Source: a bacterium
Lineage (GTDB): Bacteria; B130-G9
Direction: 5' to 3'
Length of the DNA: 38,246 bases
Assembly (NCBI GenBank): GCA_035527515.1
Contig: DATLAJ010000085.1
Span: 1-38,246, forward strand
The notes beneath the pieces were generated by a model. The model saw only the letters and a program-made list of their open reading frames with translations. It was not told the origin of the DNA and ran no database searches. This document shows, piece after piece, positions 9,416 to 18,220 of the stretch (the first letter of the stretch is position 1; each line of letters opens with the position of its first letter). The position numbers and the translations under genes were made by a program.

Positions 9416-10930
9416 ATGAAGACCTTATTCTCTGGCTTGATGAAGTCAAAAACCAGCCGACCGCTGCTGTGGCTGGCTATCATCTTTGTGTTTATCCAGG
9501 TGATATTCCATCTGTTGGGAATGCGTTTCAGTGACGCACTTCCTTACGGCGCATCACAGTTCTTAGATACTGAGCTTCTGAGGCACAGGCTGCTTGAGAG
9601 CGTGTTTTACATGCACAGTCAGCCACCTCTGTTCAATTTGTTCTTGGGACTCGCCCTGAAGCTATCCTCTGGGTACCCCAGGCTCGCATTTCACGCCATT
9701 TACGCGATCTGTGGTCTGATTCTTTACTGCTCTCTCTTCACTCTGCAGGTGAGGCTGGGAGTAGGGAAATGGCTTGCGTTCGTTCTGAGTACAATGTTCA
9801 TCGTCAGTCCGACGAACCTTATGCATCAGAATGACTTCAATTATCCTCTAATCCTCGCGTTGTTGCTACTGATCTCCGCGTTATTGCTGGACAGATTCCT
9901 TGTAGAGAAGAACGTCCGAACGGCCGTTGCCTTCTTCTTCTGTTTGTTTCTACTGTCAGGCATTCGGTCCCTGTATCATCTGTCCTACTTTGTTCTAATA
10001 CTTGTTGTCTTGCTCGCGCTCAACTGGGCCGACCGGAGAAAGCTTCTGCTTGCGGCCGCGTTGCCGGGCCTTCTGATTGTGGCTCTTCACGTCAAGAACC
10101 TGATTCTATTCAATGTGTTCGCGACTAGCTCATGGCTGGGAATGAACGCTTGGGCCGTTGTGGCCGATTATGTCCCACCGAGCGAGCGGGAACAGCTTGT
10201 GCGGGAGGGCACGCTCTCTGAATTGGCGCTTATCACAAGGTTCTCGCCTGTAAATTGTTATCCTGAGAAATACCGGAAGACTACCGATTATAGGCACATC
10301 CCAGTGTTGACGCAGACCGAGAAATCCAGCGGCGCAGCAAACTACAATCACCTTGCCTACGTGGGGATCTCAAAACAGTACTTCAAGGACTACTTGACTC
10401 TGTCGCGACAGCGCCCCAGGGCTTTGCTTAAGGGACTGACAAGGTCCTGCCTGCATTATCTCTCCCCGTGTGGGATTATGTTTCCTATGGAAGCAGAGTA
10501 TAACAGAATGCGGGATTATACTAATGCGTTCCAGGTGGTGTTCTATGCCAGAATACCCGCTGACATGTCAAGGACAGGCATACGTCCGTTTGGCGTTGTC
10601 CCACAGTATCGCGTGCATCTCTTTTTGTTTCTGGGGCTTCCCATTCTGTTTATCGGTGGACTAGCCCTTTCGCTGAGAAAGAGCTCGGCTCGGTTTCCGA
10701 TTGATAGAAGACAACGGATTGTGATACTATTCTTATGCCTTAACATAGCGTACGTAGCATTTGTTGGCAATGCGTTTGAATCAGGAGAACAGGCTCGCTT
10801 CAGATTCCAGACAGACCCGTTCTACGTTGTCCTGTTAGGCCTTCTGATACAGTCTCTTCTGATACCTCGCCTAACCAGGGTGCTGCACAGAATGCGCCCA
10901 GATAGTCCGACCCAAGTCCCGAGCCTATGA
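9416..10930 (+). CDS. polytopic membrane glycosyltransferase (GT-C / GT39-like)
   Basis: A 504-residue integral membrane protein with about ten hydrophobic segments. The first luminal-type loop has an aspartate (FLDTELL, near residue 50) followed by MHSQPPLFNLFLG, the Q-P-P-L pattern typical of PMT/ArnT-like (GT39/GT83) enzymes that use polyprenyl-phosphate sugars. It probably transfers a lipid-linked sugar on the outer face of the cytoplasmic membrane. The start MKTLFSGLMKSKTSRP is followed by the first membrane segment, LLWLAIIFVFIQVIFHLLG. An ATG 24 bases downstream is also possible. It is flanked by non-coding DNA and is not closely coupled to the flagellar genes that follow. Substrate is unknown. 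Confidence 0.75.
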   Translation: MKTLFSGLMKSKTSRPLLWLAIIFVFIQVIFHLLGMRFSDALPYGASQFLDTELLRHRLLESVFYMHSQPPLFNLFLGLALKLSSGYPRLAFHAIYAICGLILYCSLFTLQVRLGVGKWLAFVLSTMFIVSPTNLMHQNDFNYPLILALLLLISALLLDRFLVEKNVRTAVAFFFCLFLLSGIRSLYHLSYFVLILVVLLALNWADRRKLLLAAALPGLLIVALHVKNLILFNVFATSSWLGMNAWAVVADYVPPSEREQLVREGTLSELALITRFSPVNCYPEKYRKTTDYRHIPVLTQTEKSSGAANYNHLAYVGISKQYFKDYLTLSRQRPRALLKGLTRSCLHYLSPCGIMFPMEAEYNRMRDYTNAFQVVFYARIPADMSRTGIRPFGVVPQYRVHLFLFLGLPILFIGGLALSLRKSSARFPIDRRQRIVILFLCLNIAYVAFVGNAFESGEQARFRFQTDPFYVVLLGLLIQSLLIPRLTRVLHRMRPDSPTQVPSL

Positions 10931-11230
10931 GTGGATGGCCCGTTTATTTGCGTGGCAATTCCCGGGTCACTAGAGAGCGCTGCCGCCTGTATTCCACAAG
11001 TTGAATTGAGGCATCGAGTTACTCTGGACAGTGCGTTCCCTTTGCGGGGAGTTGCAGATTGCTGTCGCAAGGCCAAGCCGCCGATCCAGTTTGCCCAACA
11101 CAGCAAAACCTCCATCACTGGTTATCCTGCGTCCGTCAGACCGCGAACCTTGACTTTCGTGCATGCTGCTGCGAACATAAAGTTGCTAGGCTTGTGCTGC
11201 TGACATAGTTTGCTTACTTGGGAGAGAGTC
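10931..11230. other. intergenic region upstream of fliQ
   Basis: 300 bases with no convincing gene. It should hold the promoter for the flagellar operon. TTGACT occurs at about 11152 without a good -10. TAAAGTTG at 11178-11185 resembles a sigma-28 -35 box, but no good GCCGATAA-like element follows at the right distance. Confidence 0.4.
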
Positions 11231-11500
11231 ATGACGCTGACTTTTATTACTGGGTTCGCTTATAAGGCGATTAAGACTGCCCTTTTGGTCGCGCTGCCTC
11301 TTCTGTCTGCGGGGCTTTTGGTAGGCGTTTTGGTCTCGATTTTTCAGGCAGTAACCTCGATACAGGATATGAGCCTGACGTTCATCCCCAAGATAATCGC
11401 GGTAATGGTCACGCTCTTGTTCGTGCTGCCCTGGATCATGGGAACTCTGATCTCATTTACGACCGAGCTGTTCACAAACTTCCCCGTTTATGTCAGGTAG
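11231..11500 (+). CDS. fliQ: flagellar export apparatus protein FliQ
   Basis: An 89-residue protein with two membrane helices, the normal FliQ length. FliQ forms part of the FliP-FliQ-FliR export gate in the membrane at the centre of the flagellar basal body. Diagnostic sequence is VSIFQAVTSIQDMSLTFIPKIIAV, read in order across residues 34-57, and the C-terminal LFTNFPVYV. The ATG at 11231 follows GGGAGAG at a good distance; a TTG at 11210 is less likely. fliP and fliO, which usually precede fliQ, are not present upstream. fliR starts 103 bases downstream. Confidence 0.95.
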   Translation: MTLTFITGFAYKAIKTALLVALPLLSAGLLVGVLVSIFQAVTSIQDMSLTFIPKIIAVMVTLLFVLPWIMGTLISFTTELFTNFPVYVR

Positions 11501-11603
11501 AGTTCAAGAGTATGGCCGCCTGAGCGATTGTTGCAGGGCAAGATCAAATCTATAACTGGCATGGATGAGCTTATGGCGGTTTGGCCGGAGATGACCTGAG
11601 CGA

Positions 11604-12386
11604 ATGGAGCTTCTTGGTTTCAGCCTGAGGGAAGTCCAGATTTTCTTTCTGGTGCTGTTCCGAACGGCGGGCGTAATCGCTGTGGCGCCGGTCTTGGGAG
11701 GGGCGACCGTTCACCGGTCGGTGAAGATCGGGCTTTCGATACTGATTGCCCTGCTTCTGTTCCCTGTTGTTCCTGTTGGTTCGGTGGTGGTGCCGAAGGG
11801 TCTTATTTGGCTTTCGATTGGTTTCGTGGGAGAGCTTGCGGTTGGTATTGTGCTTGGCTTCGTTGCGCGAGCTGCTCTCACGGCGGTAGAGTTAGGGGCA
11901 GAGGTGGTTGCAACGCAGATGGGTTTGACGATGGCGAGGGTTTTTGATCCGCAATCCGGGTCGCAGATATCCGTGATCACGCTCTTTCAGAACCTGCTCG
12001 CGGTGCTCATCTTCGTTACTATCAATGCGCATCACTGGGTGCTTGAGGGGCTGGCGGAGAGTTTTCAGGTGGTGCGCCCGTTCGCCGTTGTTGTGCCGAG
12101 AAACGTGGGCCTGATGGGCGTCAACATCATGCAGGGGCTGTTCGTTGCTGCGATGAAGATTGCGGCGCCTGGGATGGTCATTCTCCTGATGGTTACGATT
12201 CTGATGGGGGTGATCGCAAGGACAGTGCCGCAGATCAACATCCTCATCGTTGGGTTTCCCCTGAAGATCGGAGTTGGCCTGCTCGTTGTAGGAGTCTCAA
12301 TGATTTATTTCGCGGACGAGGTCGTCAAGCTCCTCGACATAATGCATGCCGATCTCGCGGCGGCGCTCTCGTTGTTTGGGGGGTAG
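11604..12386 (+). CDS. fliR: flagellar export apparatus protein FliR
   Basis: A 260-residue membrane protein, normal length for FliR, with six or so hydrophobic segments. FliR joins FliP and FliQ in the helical export gate that passes flagellar rod, hook and filament subunits. Recognisable parts are FRTAGVIAVAPVLGG near residues 19-33, FVGELAVGIVLGF, then ATQMGLTMARVFDPQSGSQ, and the segment RTVPQINILIVGFPLKI. It ends three bases before the flhB start, indicating one transcript. The upstream 103-base gap contains no convincing gene. Confidence 0.95.
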   Translation: MELLGFSLREVQIFFLVLFRTAGVIAVAPVLGGATVHRSVKIGLSILIALLLFPVVPVGSVVVPKGLIWLSIGFVGELAVGIVLGFVARAALTAVELGAEVVATQMGLTMARVFDPQSGSQISVITLFQNLLAVLIFVTINAHHWVLEGLAESFQVVRPFAVVVPRNVGLMGVNIMQGLFVAAMKIAAPGMVILLMVTILMGVIARTVPQINILIVGFPLKIGVGLLVVGVSMIYFADEVVKLLDIMHADLAAALSLFGG

Positions 12387-12389
12387 ATT

Positions 12390-13499
12390 TTGTCCACTCC
12401 AAAGGACGAAAAGACTGAGGAAGCAACTCCTAGGCGTCTGAAAAAGGCGAAGGAGAAGGGTCAGGTTGCGAGGAGCAAAGAGCTTGCCTCTGCTCTCGTT
12501 CTCGGCGGTGCGCTCATGTATTTCTGGGCGATGGGCAGCAGCTTTCTCTCAGTGGTTTTGGGGAATATCAAGTCCGGCCTTCTGTCGGCGGCAACGCCGG
12601 GCGAGTTCACGCTCTCGACCATGCAGTTGCTCTCAAGAGGTGTGGTCTTGGCATTCGCCAAAGCCGTTCTGCCCTTCATGTTCTGCATTGTTGTAATCGT
12701 GACGCTTGCGAATCTCGCTCAGGGCGGGTTCATCTTGACCACTAAGCCCCTCGAGCCAAAGCTCACGAGGCTTAACCCGATAAGCGGCCTGAAGAGGGTG
12801 TTTGGCTCCATAAAAGCGCTCGCCGAAACAGCCACGAGCTCGCTGAAAATCATCATCGTAGCGCTGATCGGCTACATAACAATCAAGCCAGAGCTCTCCA
12901 GAATCCCTGGCGTCTTTAACCAGTCCGTGCCGGGCATAGTCATCTACTTCGGCCAGCTTGCATTCACGCTTCTGTTTCGCATCTTCATATTCCTGATGAT
13001 CCTCGCTATCTTCGACTTCTTCTACCGCAAGCACGAACACAAGAAAAGCCTCAAGATGACAAAGAAAGAGGTCAAGGATGAGTTCAAGGAGACCGAAGGC
13101 GACCCGCTGATCAAGAGGCGCATCAGGCAGAAGCAATACGAGATGGCGCGACGCCGAATGATTAGCGATGTGCCCAAGGCGGACGTTGTGATTACTAACC
13201 CAACGAGGATCGCGGTCGCGCTCAGCTACGTGGGGGCGGGCGTGCCGGCGCCGGTTCTGGTCGCCAAGGGTGCAGGCGCTATTGCGAGAAGGATTATATC
13301 AATTGCGGCGGAGCATGACGTCCCGGTCGTGGAGAATAAGCCTTTGGCACAGGTCCTGTTCAATAGTGTCGAGATTGGCGAGGTCATCCCTGAATCTCTT
13401 TACAAGGCTGTCGCAGAGGTGCTTGCTTACGTTTATAGGCTGAAAAACAGGACCAAAGAAGCGCTCGGCGGAGCACAGGCCGCTGCACGCGCCTCATAA
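12390..13499 (+). CDS. flhB: flagellar export switch protein FlhB, NPTR variant
   Basis: A 369-residue protein. FlhB switches flagellar export from rod/hook to filament substrates. The N-terminus EKTEEATPRRLKKAKEKGQV is characteristic, four membrane helices follow, and a cytoplasmic domain begins near residue 215. In most FlhB proteins the cytoplasmic domain cleaves itself at N-P within NPTH. Here N270-P271-T272 are kept, but the fourth residue is arginine (AGG codon, 13206-13208). The rest is orthodox (PKADVVITNPTRIAVALSY, VAKGAGAIARRI, EIGEVIPESLYKAVAEVLAYVY). It starts with TTG three bases after the fliR stop, behind a G-rich ribosome site. Confidence 0.95.
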   Translation: MSTPKDEKTEEATPRRLKKAKEKGQVARSKELASALVLGGALMYFWAMGSSFLSVVLGNIKSGLLSAATPGEFTLSTMQLLSRGVVLAFAKAVLPFMFCIVVIVTLANLAQGGFILTTKPLEPKLTRLNPISGLKRVFGSIKALAETATSSLKIIIVALIGYITIKPELSRIPGVFNQSVPGIVIYFGQLAFTLLFRIFIFLMILAIFDFFYRKHEHKKSLKMTKKEVKDEFKETEGDPLIKRRIRQKQYEMARRRMISDVPKADVVITNPTRIAVALSYVGAGVPAPVLVAKGAGAIARRIISIAAEHDVPVVENKPLAQVLFNSVEIGEVIPESLYKAVAEVLAYVYRLKNRTKEALGGAQAAARAS

Positions 13500-13542
13500 A
13501 CGGCGTGAGACGAGGAGTTCAGATTAGGAGCAAAAGGGCGTC

Positions 13543-15624
13543 TTGCAGTTCTTAGAATCGCTGATTGGCAGATACTACACCACAATCGTTAAGAGGCACA
13601 GCCACCTGGTCTTGCCGCTTGGCGTCATAATTGGGCTCATCGTTATCATTATTCCGCTGCCGACTCCAATTATGGACCTGCTGATCACGCTCAATATCAC
13701 CCTTTCGATCACGATTCTGCTCGTGTCGATGTACGTCGAGAATCCAACCAGTTTCTCGGTCTTTCCGTCGATCCTTTTGCTGTCATCCTTCTTTCGCCTG
13801 TCGCTGAACATCGCCTCGACGAGGCTGATTCTCACTCACGGGGACACAGGGGAGGCTGCGGCTGGCCAGGTCATAAAGGCCTTTGGTCAGTTTGTTGCTC
13901 AGGGTGGCTTTCAGGTCGGGATAGTCCTGTTTCTTATCATAATTGCAGTCCAGTTCGTCGTGATCAACCACGGCGCGGTGAGGACCTCTGAGGTTACGGC
14001 CAGGTTCACGCTCGACGCGTTGCCCGGCAAGCAGATGAGCATCGATGCAGACCTTTCAGCCGGCATCATCGATGAGAAGGAGGCCAAGACGCGGAGGCAG
14101 GAGCTGGTGCAAGAATCGGAGTTTTACGGCGCCATGGACGGCGCCATTCGGTTCACGGCCAGGGACGCTCTGGCGTCGCTTCTGATCACCCTCACCGACA
14201 TCATTGCGGGGCTGATCATCGGGGTGGCGTTCAAGGGGAAGGCGATTGGCTGGGCTGCTCAGAACTATACTATTCTGACGGTGGGCGACGGCCTGGTCAG
14301 TGCGATCCCGGCGCTGTTCATCTCGCTTGCAGGCGGCATAATATCGACTAGGGCCTCCGCCAAGTCCAATCTAGGCGAGGAGATCACGAGCCAGATTCTG
14401 TATGACCACAGACCCTGGGCTATTTCCTCTGCTACGCTTCTGGGCTTCTCTCTAGTTCCTGGCCTGCCAGGCATCCCGTTCGCCACGTTTGGCCTCTTGG
14501 CAGGAGCTCTGGCCTATATCACATACAAGCAGAAATCGCTCGAGGCAAATCGCATCGAAAAGAGGCCGCCCGAGGCAAAACCACCTGAACGCATCGAGAC
14601 GCTCATGCGACTGGACCCGCTGGAGCTCGAGGTCGGATACGGGCTGATCCGCCTGGTTGACGAATCTCAGGGAGGCGATCTCTTGTCCCGGATCAAGGCC
14701 ATTCGCAGGCAGTTTGCGCTGGAACTGGGCCTGATCGTGCCTCCGGTCAGGATCAGGGACAACCTGGAGCTCGGCCCGAACGAATACAAGATACTTCTGA
14801 GGGGGAGCGGGGTTGGCGGGTCGAAGGTGCTTCTCGAGCACTATCTGGCTATGAACCCGGGCAACGTGGTTGAGGAGGTTGAGGGGATGGATACCATCGA
14901 GCCGACGTTCGGACTTCCAGCGCTTTGGATATCGGAGGAGCAGCGAGAGCGTGCGCTTTTGGCGGGTTATACGGTGGTTGATCCTTCCACCATTATCGCG
15001 ACGCACATCTCTGAGATAATCAAGACGCACGCGGACGAGCTTTTGACTCGCCAAGACGTTCAGAACATGCTCGATCAGGTCTCCGAGACGCATCCCAAGC
15101 TGGTCGAGGAGCTGGGCGCGAGCAACATGGGGCTAGGTCTTCTATCGAAAGTTCTCAAGGGGCTTTTGAGTGAGCGGGTCTCGATTCGCGACAGGGTCTC
15201 CATTCTTGAGGCCGTGGCCGACGCAATCACCATGACGAGAGACCCTGTCATGATCGTAGAGCTTGTGAGGATGAAGCTTGGCAGAATGATCTGCATGCAA
15301 TATCGCACGCCCGAGGGTGAATTGCTCGTATTTGCCGTGTCACCGGATGTGGAGCAGCTAATAAGCAACTCCGTCCAGACGACCGACCAGAGGTCTTACC
15401 TTGCGCTCGAGCCGACTATGGCTGAGCAGCTTGTTGGGAAGGTTCGCGCGACCATCGAATCTGTCCAGAGCGAATCCATTCCTGTCGTGTTGTGTTCGGC
15501 GAGCATCAGGCGACACCTGCGGTATCTTATTGAGCGTTTCATACCTAATGTTGTAGTGTTATCCCACAACGAGATACCTAACGATCTCAAGATACAATCT
15601 CTTGGTGTTATCTCTTTGCAGTAG
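13543..15624 (+). CDS. flhA: flagellar export protein FlhA
   Basis: A 693-residue protein, normal for FlhA. FlhA forms a nine-subunit ring in the export gate, couples proton flow to export and docks chaperone-substrate complexes. The N-terminal half (to about residue 330) has some eight membrane helices and the family signature SEVTARFTLDALPGKQMSID followed by ADLSAGIIDEKEAKTRR. The C-terminal half is the soluble docking domain, including PEVxPVRIRDN-like IVPPVRIRDNLELGPNEYKI. It begins with TTG at 13543 behind an AGGAG-type ribosome site. The gene sits between flhB (43 bases) and flhF (12 bases), in the usual order. Confidence 0.97.
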   Translation: MQFLESLIGRYYTTIVKRHSHLVLPLGVIIGLIVIIIPLPTPIMDLLITLNITLSITILLVSMYVENPTSFSVFPSILLLSSFFRLSLNIASTRLILTHGDTGEAAAGQVIKAFGQFVAQGGFQVGIVLFLIIIAVQFVVINHGAVRTSEVTARFTLDALPGKQMSIDADLSAGIIDEKEAKTRRQELVQESEFYGAMDGAIRFTARDALASLLITLTDIIAGLIIGVAFKGKAIGWAAQNYTILTVGDGLVSAIPALFISLAGGIISTRASAKSNLGEEITSQILYDHRPWAISSATLLGFSLVPGLPGIPFATFGLLAGALAYITYKQKSLEANRIEKRPPEAKPPERIETLMRLDPLELEVGYGLIRLVDESQGGDLLSRIKAIRRQFALELGLIVPPVRIRDNLELGPNEYKILLRGSGVGGSKVLLEHYLAMNPGNVVEEVEGMDTIEPTFGLPALWISEEQRERALLAGYTVVDPSTIIATHISEIIKTHADELLTRQDVQNMLDQVSETHPKLVEELGASNMGLGLLSKVLKGLLSERVSIRDRVSILEAVADAITMTRDPVMIVELVRMKLGRMICMQYRTPEGELLVFAVSPDVEQLISNSVQTTDQRSYLALEPTMAEQLVGKVRATIESVQSESIPVVLCSASIRRHLRYLIERFIPNVVVLSHNEIPNDLKIQSLGVISLQ

Positions 15625-15636
15625 GGGAGCAAGAAC

Positions 15637-16866
15637 TTGCGCGTCAGGCGATATGAGGCAGAGAACATGGCCACCGCACTCAGGAACATCCGTGAGGACC
15701 TCGGGCCAAACGCCTTCGTTCTCTCGACCCGGCGCATCAAGAAAAAGGACAAGTTCGGGCAATTGAGGACGCTTATCGAGGTGAGCGCAGCCTCCGACGT
15801 TGTCGAGGTTAAGGCTACGAAGCCCAACATGGAGCCGGCTGCATCGGACCGCAAGGGTGATATGATCGCCTCGCTACAGAGTCAGGTCGATCAGCTGAAG
15901 ACCGAGCTTATCTCTTTCAGGACGAAGCAGCCGAACGGGTCTCTCGAGTCGATGAGAGAGGATCTATCGGAGATGAGAGATCTGGTTGAGTTGGCAACGG
16001 ACCAGTGGGCCGATGAGACTGTCAAGAATTACGGCCCCATCCTTAGCGCGCTCTTTCGCCGGCTGACGCGTTCCGATATTGACCGCAGGTTGGCCGCACA
16101 AGTGATAGCGATCGCATCAAGGGAGCTCGCCAACTGCTCGGCAATTGGCGAGAAAGAATCGCTGAAGGTTCTCTTCGATGTAATGAAGCGCCAGATGTTG
16201 ACATCGGGGCCGATCGAGCTGATGGAATCAGGACCAAAAACCGTCTTGCTAGTCGGCCCAACTGGAGTCGGTAAGACAACCACGCTCGCCAAGATCGCCG
16301 CCCGGTACTCGATGTTTGAGAAGAAGAAGGTCGGCCTGTTGACCATAGACACCTTCAGAATCGGGGCAGTCGAGCAGCTGAGGACCTATGCGAACATCCT
16401 CGAGCTGCCGCTCAAAGTTGCCAACACGCCGGAGCAGATGCAGAAGTTCATAGGGGAATACAGGGACATGGACCTCGTGCTCGTTGACACTGGCGGCAGG
16501 AGCCAGAAGGACAGGGTCAAGATGGCAGAGCTGGTAAACTTCGTCGGCGGCCGAGACGATATATATTGTGAGTTGCATCTTCTTTTGAGCTGCGCCACGA
16601 AGAATCGTGATTTGGTAGAGATAACCCGAGAGTTTGGGAAGCTTGCGATCGATTACGTGCTGTTTACCAAGCTCGATGAGTGCAACACCTTCGGTGGGAT
16701 ATTCAACGAGGTCTTGTGGACGCACAAGCCCGTGAGCTACCTCACGACGGGGCAGAATGTCCCTGACGATATTGAGGTGGCCGATGCGGGTCGAACAGTG
16801 GAGTTGGTCTTGATGAACAGCCTCACCAAGAGGCAGACCCGCTCCGTACGCAAGGGCAACGGATGA
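15637..16866 (+). CDS. flhF: flagellar biosynthesis GTPase FlhF
   Basis: A 409-residue SRP-type GTPase that recruits the first basal-body parts and sets where flagella form. The N-terminal B domain (MRVRRYEAENMATALRNIRE, LGPNAFVLSTRRIKKK) is followed by the N and G domains. P-loop GPTGVGKT is at residues 207-214; later motifs are LLTIDTFRIGAVEQLRTYA, DTGGRSQKD (the usual DTAGR motif, with glycine for alanine) and FTKLDE. The TTG at 15637 is 12 bases after flhA. Its stop overlaps the start of flhG (ATGATGA), indicating coupled translation of this partner pair. Confidence 0.96.
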   Translation: MRVRRYEAENMATALRNIREDLGPNAFVLSTRRIKKKDKFGQLRTLIEVSAASDVVEVKATKPNMEPAASDRKGDMIASLQSQVDQLKTELISFRTKQPNGSLESMREDLSEMRDLVELATDQWADETVKNYGPILSALFRRLTRSDIDRRLAAQVIAIASRELANCSAIGEKESLKVLFDVMKRQMLTSGPIELMESGPKTVLLVGPTGVGKTTTLAKIAARYSMFEKKKVGLLTIDTFRIGAVEQLRTYANILELPLKVANTPEQMQKFIGEYRDMDLVLVDTGGRSQKDRVKMAELVNFVGGRDDIYCELHLLLSCATKNRDLVEITREFGKLAIDYVLFTKLDECNTFGGIFNEVLWTHKPVSYLTTGQNVPDDIEVADAGRTVELVLMNSLTKRQTRSVRKGNG

Positions 16867-17801
16867 TGAGCGATCAGGCCTTGAGATTGCGGCAGATGGT
16901 GGCCCACGAACGCCGCAAGTCTGCGCTTGACAGTGGCTCCGAACTTGGGCCCCTTGCCAAGCTGGCTCTGCAAGAGAGCTCGCGTCGTGCCAGAGCAAGA
17001 GTGGTGGCAATAACGAGCGGAAAGGGCGGGGTTGGCAAGACTGTCATTACAGCGAATCTTGCCCTGTCATTCGCTATGGATGGCAAGCGAGTGATGCTGC
17101 TCGACGCGGACTTTGGGTTGGCGAACCTCGACGTTGTTCTGGGGGTTCGCGCCGAGCAAGACATTCGGGACGTGGTTTCGGGCAAGTCGAGCATTGCAGA
17201 TGTGATTGTTGAGGGCCCGGAGGGGCTGAGGCTGATCCCGGCCGGCTCTGGAATACGCTCCCTGGCGAACCTCACTCAGTCTCAAGTAACAAGCCTTCTA
17301 GACGAGGTTTTAGGCTATGACGAGCACGCTGATATGTTCTTCATCGACACGGCGGCCGGCATTGCAGCCGGGGTCGCCGGCATCCTCCTGTCGGCGGACG
17401 AGATTATCATTGTGGCCCAGCCCGAACCGACCGCGGTCCTTGACGCATACGCAGTCATAAAGACGCTCGTCGCCGACCGACCTGATGCGGATATATATAT
17501 TGTAGCCAACTGTGTCGCCTCTGACCAGCAAGGCTTGACGGTTTTCAACAACCTTCAGAACGTTTCGGAGAGATTCTTGAGCAAGAATCTGATTTACGCC
17601 GGCTCGATTCCGCTCGATGCGCGACTCAAGGACGCTGTCAAGATGCGCAGGCCCAGTCTGACTGAGTTTCCCAACTCTCCTTTCAGCATCGCGATACGAA
17701 AGTTGGCCAGGACACTCGATCGAGTGGATAATGGAGACAATCGGCTCAGTGGCGGTATCTCGGGCTTCTTCAGCCGCATGATCGGCACAGGCGCATCGTG
17801 A
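16863..17801 (+). CDS. flhG: flagellar number regulator FlhG (MinD-like ATPase)
   Basis: A 312-residue MinD/ParA-type ATPase, also called FleN or YlxH, that limits flagellar number and acts on FlhF. The N-terminus SDQALRLRQM fits the DQAxxLR helix by which FlhG stimulates FlhF GTPase activity. The deviant Walker A motif SGKGGVGKT spans residues 52-60, with signature lysine K54. DADFGLANLDVVLGV and the switch-like FFIDTAAGIA follow. The C-terminal part (residues 285-312) carries hydrophobic-basic sequence that could be a membrane-targeting helix. The gene overlaps flhF upstream and the next small membrane protein gene downstream (GTGA). Confidence 0.95.
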   Translation: MMSDQALRLRQMVAHERRKSALDSGSELGPLAKLALQESSRRARARVVAITSGKGGVGKTVITANLALSFAMDGKRVMLLDADFGLANLDVVLGVRAEQDIRDVVSGKSSIADVIVEGPEGLRLIPAGSGIRSLANLTQSQVTSLLDEVLGYDEHADMFFIDTAAGIAAGVAGILLSADEIIIVAQPEPTAVLDAYAVIKTLVADRPDADIYIVANCVASDQQGLTVFNNLQNVSERFLSKNLIYAGSIPLDARLKDAVKMRRPSLTEFPNSPFSIAIRKLARTLDRVDNGDNRLSGGISGFFSRMIGTGAS

Positions 17802-18178
17802 AAGATTCTCAGGTCAACGGCCCCGTAACTGGCTCCGAGAAGCGCGCAGTGAAGCCGGATGCAAAGGGACCGGTTAAGCTGGCTCAGGGCAAGATGGGTG
17901 CGCTTCTTTCGGCTGTCGCCGGGGCCATCGTGCTGGCGTTCTCAGTATCACAGCAAATGGACCTCATTGATACTGTGCGCTCTTTGGCAACGTCAGTGCT
18001 CGTCTTCTGGTTTCTGGGATGGTCCTGCGCTTTTGCCATAAACTGGCATCTTCGGACCGCCCACAAGCGGCAATTGGTCAATGAGCGTGAGAAAGAGGCC
18101 GAAGAGAAGAAGGCCGGGGACAAACAGGCCGCATCGCCCAATACGACTGTTGACCAGAACCAAGCCTCTCCTGCATAG
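17798..18178 (+). CDS. small membrane protein in the flagellar operon
   Basis: A 126-residue protein not recognised as a named family. It has a basic, polar N-terminus, two hydrophobic segments (about residues 34-50 and 61-82), and a charged C-terminus with a KRQLVNEREKEAEEKKAG helix likely to form a short coiled coil. The GTG start overlaps the flhG stop, so it is translated with the flagellar proteins. A sigma factor gene often occupies this position in other bacteria. Its place between flhG and fliM suggests a role in flagellar assembly or placement, but this is only inferred from position. Confidence 0.75.
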   Translation: MKDSQVNGPVTGSEKRAVKPDAKGPVKLAQGKMGALLSAVAGAIVLAFSVSQQMDLIDTVRSLATSVLVFWFLGWSCAFAINWHLRTAHKRQLVNEREKEAEEKKAGDKQAASPNTTVDQNQASPA

Positions 18179-18220
18179 TATTGGGTGGTGCAAGAGCAAG
18201 GAACATAGGGACACGCGATC

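Noticed and set aside
11178-11207. Sigma-28-like promoter TAAAGTTG before fliQ
   Set aside because: The -35 resembles the consensus, but no GCCGATAA-like element stands at the right distance.
11561-11599. 12-codon ORF just before fliR
   Set aside because: No ribosome site and nothing to support translation.
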